From IMG/VR virus record IMGVR_UViG_3300014913_000022, positions 1-45,581 of that record: a stretch of 45,581 bases of DNA; one strand, 5' to 3'. This document shows positions 16,335-23,030 of this stretch, in pieces. Under the pieces are notes generated by a model, which worked only from the letters and a program-made list of their open reading frames with translations, ran no database searches and was not told where the DNA came from. Position 1 is the stretch's first letter. Every line of letters starts with the position of its first letter. A program made the position numbers and the translations under genes. The DNA comes from a virus.

Positions 16335-16796
16335 GTGGAAGTTGTACAGAAGGTAGCACTCGACTGGGGGCAGCTTGGTCTCTATATAAGCAAGATTGGA
16401 CAACAGATCTCACTTCGACATAAAGGTGAGATGCCCTTCACATCAGTAATGGGGGTGAGTCGAGGAGGGCTTCCTTTAGGGATAGCAATGTCTCATAAGC
16501 TTGACCTTCCCTTTGTTCCAGTAAGCGTTAGGAGTTATACAGATAGTCATCGAAGAGAAGCAATTAAATGTGACACTCCTCCTGAGGTTTTTAGCAAATG
16601 CTCAGGACATGTTCTAATATGTGACGATCTGACAGATAGTGGTAAGACAATGGATTTTCTAATGAATACAATTTGGGAAACAACTAGAGCAGACATAACA
16701 GTAGCAGCTCTCTTTTATAAAGAAACCTCTATTGTAAAGCCTGATTTTTTTGTTGAGGTAACAGATAAATGGATAGTCTTCCCGTGGGAAGTCTAA
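16335..16796 (+). CDS. Type I phosphoribosyltransferase
   Basis: PRTase-fold enzyme that links a base to PRPP, or a regulator of this fold. The 153-aa protein has SVMGVSRGGLPLGIAMSHKL, which matches the PPi loop, and the PRPP-binding motif VLICDDLTDSGKTMDF near residues 92-107. Size and motif order resemble xanthine-guanine phosphoribosyltransferases (Gpt, 152 aa), but the base is not readable from sequence. With PurA, and the GTP-consuming FolE2 route, it could salvage purines during infection. The start is GTG, with AAGGAG upstream. Confidence 0.85.
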   Translation: MEVVQKVALDWGQLGLYISKIGQQISLRHKGEMPFTSVMGVSRGGLPLGIAMSHKLDLPFVPVSVRSYTDSHRREAIKCDTPPEVFSKCSGHVLICDDLTDSGKTMDFLMNTIWETTRADITVAALFYKETSIVKPDFFVEVTDKWIVFPWEV

Positions 16797-16811
16797 GTCA
16801 GGAGCGATTTC

Positions 16812-18938
16812 TTGTCTAGAAATGTAAAAGCTAACGATGTTGGTTTTATGGAAGCTAATAAAGATGTTAATAAAAACATCAAATCAATGGGGCTTGATAA
16901 TGAGGACATTGCAGAAGCAAAGTCGTTTTTGTCTAGCTTCATCCCCCGTGAAGTTTTATTCGATGAATTTGATTCTGACCACGGCAAAAACCTTCTGTAT
17001 GCAATCTATGCTCGTGAGATCCTTCAAGCTTGGTCTCGTAAAAGTCCATCTGAAAAGTTGAGATATCTTAATGGTGGTGAAAGAAGCCCCTCAGATTTTG
17101 TTCAAGAGGTAATGATGGGTTTCAAAGATGGTGAGACAAATTGCCTCGGAGTCTTTCCAGCAGTACAACCTAGTACAAAAGAAAAGATGAATCCTCACGC
17201 ATATGATCCAGGTGGAAAAGGTGATCCAACAGTCTGTCCACATTGTGACGTTTCATTCTGGACAAAAGCAGCGGGTAATGGAGACCCAAGATGGGAAAAC
17301 ATAAAGGGACATCCTGTTGCAGAATGGCGTAAAGATGAAGAGGAAGCTCCAAATTATATTAAGATCCCTGTCAAACCAGATGCTGTAGGTGGAGGTCCAG
17401 TATGGAACTTCTGTGGTGGTAAGCACGAAATCTTCTTAATTGGAGATGAGAGTGGTGTTAATGTCGATCTTCCCCTTGAGATAACTGGTAGAAGTTTGGA
17501 ACAATTAGAGTCTGATGGTAGATATCGTAAAGTGCAGACAGAAAATGGCATTAAGCATTTTGTTGTTGATGAATATGCTACTGATGTAGAAAATAAGCTA
17601 CGCAATAATGGTGAAAAAGACTTGCCATATAAAGAGTTTAATAAAGATTGGATCTTTGAAGAAGATGGTAAATGGTATCGTCAATGTCGTCATCCAGTTA
17701 AGCTAAAGTCTCCCAGTTCTTACATTCGTACATCCTTTTCGTTTTTTGCTGCAAAGGCCAACACTTCAACAGGAGAAGAAATAACTGTCAAAATGTATCA
17801 CTGCCCCTATAAGGATCTCTCTGTTGTAGGAGGTGAATCAGGGCAAATGTATGACCTTGCTGACAAAGGTGAAAGAAAAACAAGAAAAAGCAGAGGTGGA
17901 AAGAGTAAAGAGTACTGGTCTTATCCGGATCGTTGTCCTGGTGTTTTTAGAGATGTTAATTCGATCGTTAAGCCAAAGAAAAGTCAAGAAGGATTTGAAA
18001 AGGCAGAGCCTATAGATAACGTTCATTGCAATGTGTGTCATCGAATATTCGATGCTACAGAGCTTCCTGAAGACCATGTCACTACTTATAAGCATAATAA
18101 CAACACTCTTACGTCAATCAACGCTCCCTCAGGAGTTAATGAGAGTGGAGAAACTTCAACGCTTAGCGATATGTTGCCTGCTCAAATGGGTAGAGAAGAA
18201 AGTCAGTTAGAATTTGATGAGGTGATGCAAGAAATCAATGAAGAGATTGACCGCATTGCAAGTACTTTAAAAATTAAAGGGGCTGATAAGGCAAAAGAAA
18301 TTTTCTATGACTGGAAAGTTAACGATCTTAAATTAAAAGAAATTACCAATAAATACTTTAACGATGACTATCAACTACATTTTACAGAATGTCTTGATTG
18401 TGGTTACACAAGAGAAGAAAAAGCAAATCCCGATGCTAATACAATTAAAAGATATTATGCTGGTGGATCTCCCTTCACAATGAGAAGCTGTCCTAATGCA
18501 AAAAACCACGAGGTTGAACTTCCTGAGATTCAAGAGACTGAAGTTGAAGTTGATCCCTTCGCAGCAATGGAAGTGGTTACAGAGGGTCCTGCTGGAGTTA
18601 AGAAGGAAGAGAAGGGAAAATCCATAGATCTGTCGACTTTAGATGAGGAAACTCGAAAAAAGATAGAAGGAAAAAATCTTGCATATCATGGAGTTGAAGG
18701 TAGTTTTGTAGATGGTATGCTTCTTCCTCCTGATGATCCTCGTAGTTATGATGGTTCTATGGGTGAAGTTACATATCACATTTATGCTCCTGCAGAGAGA
18801 TTACTATCTGCACTATGTAAGAAGTTGATAGAAAGCAATCTGGTCAGTGAGAATCTCGGTGATGATCTTGAATACATTGCAAATCTAAGACGTCAACTTA
18901 CAGTAAGAAGCTTCTGTAGAGGTTTGAAAATTAAATGA
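16812..18938 (+). CDS. Large zinc-ribbon protein (708 aa), unknown function
   Basis: Unrecognised large protein. It shows at least four pairs of Cys sites: CPHCDVSFW with FCGGKH, a CRHP site with YHCPYK, RCPG with VHCNVCHR, and TECLDCGYT with MRSCPNAK. These look like repeated zinc ribbons spread over residues 135-590. Acidic linker segments follow, and the last 80 residues (ITYHIYAPAERLL-like region) are helical. No catalytic motif is visible. The start is TTG with AGGAG seven bases upstream. It follows the PRTase gene by 15 bases. A virion scaffold or transcription role are both possible. Confidence 0.78.
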   Translation: MSRNVKANDVGFMEANKDVNKNIKSMGLDNEDIAEAKSFLSSFIPREVLFDEFDSDHGKNLLYAIYAREILQAWSRKSPSEKLRYLNGGERSPSDFVQEVMMGFKDGETNCLGVFPAVQPSTKEKMNPHAYDPGGKGDPTVCPHCDVSFWTKAAGNGDPRWENIKGHPVAEWRKDEEEAPNYIKIPVKPDAVGGGPVWNFCGGKHEIFLIGDESGVNVDLPLEITGRSLEQLESDGRYRKVQTENGIKHFVVDEYATDVENKLRNNGEKDLPYKEFNKDWIFEEDGKWYRQCRHPVKLKSPSSYIRTSFSFFAAKANTSTGEEITVKMYHCPYKDLSVVGGESGQMYDLADKGERKTRKSRGGKSKEYWSYPDRCPGVFRDVNSIVKPKKSQEGFEKAEPIDNVHCNVCHRIFDATELPEDHVTTYKHNNNTLTSINAPSGVNESGETSTLSDMLPAQMGREESQLEFDEVMQEINEEIDRIASTLKIKGADKAKEIFYDWKVNDLKLKEITNKYFNDDYQLHFTECLDCGYTREEKANPDANTIKRYYAGGSPFTMRSCPNAKNHEVELPEIQETEVEVDPFAAMEVVTEGPAGVKKEEKGKSIDLSTLDEETRKKIEGKNLAYHGVEGSFVDGMLLPPDDPRSYDGSMGEVTYHIYAPAERLLSALCKKLIESNLVSENLGDDLEYIANLRRQLTVRSFCRGLKIK

Positions 18939-18961
18939 GAGAATAGAAAGACAAAGAAAGA

Positions 18962-19492
18962 ATGTTAATAGTAGTCCTAGGAAGACCGGGCTCAGGAAAG
19001 ACAACAGTAGCAAAGAAGGTCAGTGAGCTGGCTGTACTACCTTTCCTCGAAACTAGTGAGTTTGTAAAGAAGCTTGCTGGTGTGAAAGATAGCCGTAAAG
19101 ACTGGAATCAAGTTCACAATTTTGTTGACAAAGATGATCCAGATTGGCTATGGAATCCCATCCACGAAGCTCTCACAACACATCAGGGAAATTGTGTTTT
19201 CTCTGGAATACGAGAGCCCTATCTCCTACATAAAATCTTTGATACATTCGATGATGTATTCGTTATGGGTGTAGAAGCGAGTGAGTTCAATAGATACTCT
19301 CGCCTCTGTACTCGTGATGGATATATGACTGCAGATCACTTTTATGAAAGAAATGCAGGTGACGAACAGAAGGGATTGAATATAGCATTATCACGTTGTG
19401 ATGTTGTGATTGATAGTAATAAAACATTGACTGAAACATTTAGGCAAATAGAAAAAGAAGTATTTAAACTTAGAAAGCCAAGGAGAAAGTAA
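18962..19492 (+). CDS. P-loop nucleotide kinase (dNMP/adenylate kinase-like)
   Basis: The 176-aa protein begins with Walker A GRPGSGKTT (7-15), has a FSGIREPYLL segment, the LID-like CTRDGYMTADHFYERNA with E and R residues, and ends with CDVVIDSNKTLTETFRQIEK, typical of small AAA_18/dephospho-CoA-kinase-like nucleotide kinases, including phage dNMP kinases. A substrate cannot be read from sequence. A phage with modified guanine would need a kinase able to take the modified dGMP; that use is a guess. Confidence 0.8.
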   Translation: MLIVVLGRPGSGKTTVAKKVSELAVLPFLETSEFVKKLAGVKDSRKDWNQVHNFVDKDDPDWLWNPIHEALTTHQGNCVFSGIREPYLLHKIFDTFDDVFVMGVEASEFNRYSRLCTRDGYMTADHFYERNAGDEQKGLNIALSRCDVVIDSNKTLTETFRQIEKEVFKLRKPRRK

Positions 19493-19495
19493 ACA

Positions 19496-20866
19496 ATGGT
19501 TGAAACGAAAGTTACCCCAACTCCAGCCACTTACAAGCTCATTGTCTTAGAAAAAGACAAAGAGATGATTCAGAGTCGCATTGATGCAATTTGGGAAGCT
19601 AAAAAGGGTGACCTTGCTCTTAAAGGGTTCCGTAGAGGTCAAGTTCCACGAGAGTTAGCAGAAAACAAAATTGGTTTTGAGAATCTCTATGAAGATCTTT
19701 TGAACGAGATTCTTCGAAGTGGTCTTCAAGAAGCAACTCCTCCCACTCCCATTATAGGTATTGGCAATGTTGCTGTTCAAAAATTTGCTCCTAACCAACC
19801 TATTTTACTGGAAGCGGAAGTGTGGCTCGAGCCAACTGTAGACTTAACAACTGCCCCCTATAAGGGCTTAGTGGTTAACAAGCAAGACACTGATGTAGCA
19901 GACAGTGAAGTCGATGCTATTATTCAAAAGGCTCGTTACGACGCCGCTATGACTAAGACAGTAGTACGAGAAGCCGCCAATGGTGACGTAGTTACGTTTG
20001 ATTTTGTTGGAAAGACAGCAGATGGAACCGTATTTGAAGGTGGATCAGGCGAAGATTATGAGCTGATTCTTGGTTCTAGTACCTTCCTTCCAGACTTTGA
20101 AACGCAGCTCTTTGGATTTAAAGCAGGTGAAGTAAAGACAATCAGTTTAAATTTTCCTGAGGATTACCCAAGCGACGATCTTAAAGGTCAACCAGTGACT
20201 TTTGATGTTACAATGAAGCGCGTCGATGAACGTACAGTTCCAGAACTTGATGAGGACTTTGCTAAGCAAATGAATTTTGATAGTGTTGAAGAATATGTTG
20301 CTGATACTCGTTCTGCTCTTGAGAAAAACAAAGAACAACATGCACTTCGCCAAACTGAGCATGAGATCTTTTCTCTCCTAGCCTCAAGTGTTGGTATGGA
20401 TCCAATCCCAGAAGTTATGATTAATGATCAAGTGCAGAGTATTATTCAAAATACTCTTTCGAATCTCAGAATGAAAAAAGAAGAGTATCTCAAACGAGCT
20501 GAGACTACTGAAGAGCAACTCGCTCAACAACATCGTCCAGCAGCTCTGACCGACATTCGTGTTCGTTTGATCCTCAATGCAATAGCAAAGGCAGAAGGTC
20601 TTGCTCCTGAAGATAAAGATCGTCAGAGGTGGGTTGATATGGCTCGTTCTCAGTTTGATAAAGATGCTACTGATGAAGAGATTCTTGGACAGCTCAATGT
20701 GAGCTTGATTGATCGAAACATTCGCATAGAGAAGGCATCTGACTTTGTCAAAGCAGAAGCAGTCTTTAAAGAACCAGAAGCTACTCAGGTTACACAAGCT
20801 CAACAACATAAGTGTCAAGGATGTGCTGAGGATTGTGGACAAGCAGAGGAAACTGATTCAGAGTAA
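19496..20866 (+). CDS. tig: Trigger factor (ribosome-associated chaperone and PPIase)
   Basis: Trigger factor binds at the ribosome exit tunnel and shields new chains. The 456-aa protein, near the bacterial size (432), has all three domains. The N-terminal ribosome-binding domain carries the docking motif GFRRGQVP at 44-51. The FKBP-like PPIase domain (about 150-240) includes DVVTFDFVGKTADGTVFEGG. The helical C-terminal chaperone domain includes IPEVMINDQVQSIIQN. The last 25 residues form a Cys tail (KCQGCAEDCG), which I do not know from host proteins. Full-length trigger factor is rare in phages as far as I know. A strong terminator follows. Confidence 0.93.
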   Translation: MVETKVTPTPATYKLIVLEKDKEMIQSRIDAIWEAKKGDLALKGFRRGQVPRELAENKIGFENLYEDLLNEILRSGLQEATPPTPIIGIGNVAVQKFAPNQPILLEAEVWLEPTVDLTTAPYKGLVVNKQDTDVADSEVDAIIQKARYDAAMTKTVVREAANGDVVTFDFVGKTADGTVFEGGSGEDYELILGSSTFLPDFETQLFGFKAGEVKTISLNFPEDYPSDDLKGQPVTFDVTMKRVDERTVPELDEDFAKQMNFDSVEEYVADTRSALEKNKEQHALRQTEHEIFSLLASSVGMDPIPEVMINDQVQSIIQNTLSNLRMKKEEYLKRAETTEEQLAQQHRPAALTDIRVRLILNAIAKAEGLAPEDKDRQRWVDMARSQFDKDATDEEILGQLNVSLIDRNIRIEKASDFVKAEAVFKEPEATQVTQAQQHKCQGCAEDCGQAEETDSE

Positions 20867-20884
20867 TTAAAAACAATCAAGAGG

Positions 20885-20925
20885 TGGTCGCAGGGAATAA
20901 GTCAGAGTCTCTGCGACCATTTTTT
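20885..20925 (+). terminator. Strong intrinsic terminator after trigger factor
   Basis: A 12-bp stem (TGGTCGCAGGGA at 20885-20896 with TCTCTGCGACCA at 20908-20919, one G-T pair) with an 11-base loop is followed by six T. Only 14 bases separate it from the next ATG, so no promoter fits between. Confidence 0.93.
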
Positions 20926-20939
20926 GTGGAAAGAAAATA

Positions 20940-21707
20940 ATGAAACCACTGTTTATTTATCACAATGACGCCGATGGTTTTTGTTCTGCCTGGATATATA
21001 GAATGAAGTGTCCTGATACTGAATTTCGCTCAGCAGCATATGGGAAAGAGTGTCCTGATGTTACAAATAGAGATGTGATCATAGCTGATTTTTCATACGA
21101 TAGGGAAACGCTTCTTAAAATGAAAGGGGAGGCGAAGAGTCTTCTTGTTTTGGATCATCATGGAACAGCTCAGAAGGCTCTTGAAGGGCTCGATTTTTGT
21201 ATTTTCGATATGAGTAAGTCAGGAGCAGGGCTTGTATGGGATCATTATTTTGGTCCAATGGAGAGGCCTCTTATTGTTGATTATGTTGAAGATTATGACT
21301 TATGGACAAAAAGGCTTCCACATTGTGAAGAAGTTTCATCAGCAATACTGAGTCGTGAGTTCAATTTTGAAATGTGGGACGAGTTAGCATCGAGGACACT
21401 CAAAGAGCTTATAGCAGAAGGAAAAGCTATAAATAGGTATAGACAGCAACTAGTTAATATAGCAGCTAGAGGCGCAGAGATGATAGAGATGGACGGATAT
21501 ACCGTTCCAAGCATTAACTCTTGTGTCCTTCATAATGAAATAAGTGAGTGCTTTAGTGATAATCACCCCTTTGTTGTTATGTGGTATGATGCTGGTGATA
21601 TGCTTAGATATTCTTTGAGATCAAAGAAGATTGATGTGTCAGAAATTGCAAAGAAACGCGGTGGAGGTGGACATCCCGGAGCCGCTGGGTTTGTAGTGAA
21701 AAAATAG
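20940..21707 (+). CDS. DHH/DHHA1 family phosphoesterase
   Basis: The 255-aa protein has DHH motif I HNDADGFCSA (His8, Asp10, Asp12), IADFSYD, the DHH triad in VLDHHGT and the DHHA1 substrate loop GGGGHPGAAGF near the C terminus. These are the marks of NrnA/RecJ/GdpP-type metal-dependent phosphodiesterases. Short size and the lack of extra domains suggest degradation of short oligonucleotides or dinucleotides. It could recycle nanoRNA or destroy a cyclic or linear dinucleotide signal used in host defence; the sequence cannot decide. It lies just after a terminator. Confidence 0.88.
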   Translation: MKPLFIYHNDADGFCSAWIYRMKCPDTEFRSAAYGKECPDVTNRDVIIADFSYDRETLLKMKGEAKSLLVLDHHGTAQKALEGLDFCIFDMSKSGAGLVWDHYFGPMERPLIVDYVEDYDLWTKRLPHCEEVSSAILSREFNFEMWDELASRTLKELIAEGKAINRYRQQLVNIAARGAEMIEMDGYTVPSINSCVLHNEISECFSDNHPFVVMWYDAGDMLRYSLRSKKIDVSEIAKKRGGGGHPGAAGFVVKK

Positions 21708-21710
21708 GAA

Positions 21711-21851
21711 ATGAAAAGCAATAAGCCAAAACAACCCAAATCCTTTCACAGAAGCAAGCCTCTCGTTATCATATGTGAGATTTGTGGCGATCAGTTTGAG
21801 CATTGGAACTATAATCCCACAGTCACCTGTGGTAAGAATGGAAAGAATTGA
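21711..21851 (+). CDS. Small zinc-ribbon protein (46 aa)
   Basis: A short ORF with three close Cys in CEICGDQFEHWN and VTCG; a His may be the fourth ligand. The N-terminal part is basic (MKSNKPKQPKSFHRSKP). The start has AGGAA just upstream and lies 3 bases after the DHH gene. I do not recognise a family; single-ribbon miniproteins of this type are common in large phages. Confidence 0.55.
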   Translation: MKSNKPKQPKSFHRSKPLVIICEICGDQFEHWNYNPTVTCGKNGKN

Positions 21852-21916
21852 AATATAAGTACGATAGATTGATTAATTGGGAGTACACTCCCTGTGAACA
21901 AAGAAAGAAGCATTAA
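21848..21916 (+). CDS. Possible 22-aa peptide
   Basis: A TTG start overlaps the stop of the previous ORF and gives a basic peptide beginning KYKYDRLINWEYTP, ending just before the polymerase region. GGAAAG lies 2 bases upstream, too close for an ideal SD. It could be chance. Confidence 0.25.
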   Translation: MKYKYDRLINWEYTPCEQRKKH

Positions 21917-21930
21917 CATGTGTAATAATA

Positions 21931-21959
21931 AAGGAGGTACGCCTGGCGGTACTCAGATG
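21931..21959 (+). promoter_or_regulatory. Distant SD joined to its start by a hairpin, for the polymerase N part
   Basis: A perfect AAGGAGG (21931-21937) lies 19 bases before the ATG at 21957. The 14 bases from 21938 to 21951 can fold (TAC with GTA, plus an inner GC with GC and a 3-base loop), which leaves CTCAG, a 5-base effective spacing. T4 gene 38 is a known case of a folded SD spacer. The stem is short, so this is a proposal. The family N-terminal length favours ATG 21957 over ATG 21918. Confidence 0.4.
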
Positions 21960-23030
21960 AGTGGAGCGCATTTTTGCAATCTTCACACTCATTCTGAGTA
22001 CAGCTGACGAAGCTCATTAGATGGTTACGTAAAAATTGGACCCTTAGTACAAAGAGTTGCTCAATTTGGGGCAGCAGAAGGAAGAGAATGGACTTCTGTT
22101 GGAATAACAGATCACGGATTCCTTGGGAATGTTCTTGAGTTCTTTCAGGTATGTGAGAAACACAATAAGCAAGTTGAACAAGGTAAGGCCAAATATAACT
22201 GTAGAGTTAAACCAATCATAGGAATGGAGGCTTATATAGTTCCAGATAGAACTATTCCTAAGGGGCAAGCAAATAAGCACATTGTAATGCTCGCAAGAAA
22301 TAAACAAGGTTATCAAAATCTTCTTAAGTTGCATTATGAAGCCTATAAATCTGGAGCATCTCAAGTGTATGACAGAATTGTTCCTCGCATGGACCACACT
22401 ATGTTTACACGTGACGCTTGTAAGGGTATTATAGCTACAACAGCTTGTCTTGTTAGTGAAGTAGCACAACACCTTATTGAGCTCGATAGTGCTCCTGATG
22501 ATTGGGAAGAGAATTTTGATGAAGCAGAGAGAATAATTAAGCTCTATAAACAAACGTTTGATGGTGTTTTTGCTGAGATACAACCAGATCATTTTCTGAT
22601 AGGTCATGATCCTGATTCAGGTCCTAGTAAAGCATTGCAGGTTGAATATAATGATAAGTTGAGATTCCTTGCTAAAAAACTTGAACTACCATTGACAGTA
22701 GCAACAGATTCTCACTATCTTACAGCTGAAGAGCGCGAAGCTCACCATCTTATCCTTGCCATTCAGTCGAAGAAGAATATGAACGATCCAGAGCGCTTTT
22801 GCTTTGAATCAACTCCTATGTTAACTACAGAGCAGCTACTATCAAGAAACTTTGGAGACACCGCTCTCGATGAGAGTGTAGTGAAGAATACAACAAAGAT
22901 TGCTGATGCTTGCGAGTATCCAGATTATCTCTCGTTTCAAGGTTACAGATTACCTAAATTTCCTATTCCTCAATCAGATGAATATAAGAAATGGTTGAAA
23001 ACTAGTGGAGGATTGCTAGATGAAGTATGA
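21957..23030 (+). CDS. dnaE: DNA polymerase III alpha, N-terminal PHP part, with in-frame UGA
   Basis: This is the PHP half of a bacterial replicative polymerase. MSGAHFCNLHTHSEYS is followed by UGA at 22005-22007, then RSSLDGYVKIGPLVQRV in the same frame. The frame is open from there to 23030, through SVGITDHGFLGN, VKPIIGMEAYIV, TDSHYLTAEERE and LPKFPIP. Family proteins read HSEYSLLDG, so TGACGAAGC is an exact 9-base addition. No ATG, GTG or TTG follows in frame until 22224, which has no usable SD. Read-through of UGA-C, or loss of the N-terminal piece, are the options. The half ends before the palm domain, which a second gene encodes. Conventional tools would list only 22224-23030. Confidence 0.72.

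Noticed and set aside
22044-22607. Long open frame on the minus strand (187 codons)
   Set aside because: It lies opposite the polymerase, has low-complexity hydrophobic and Ser-rich content, and all other genes run on the + strand. I treat it as an antisense shadow, as with other minus-strand frames.
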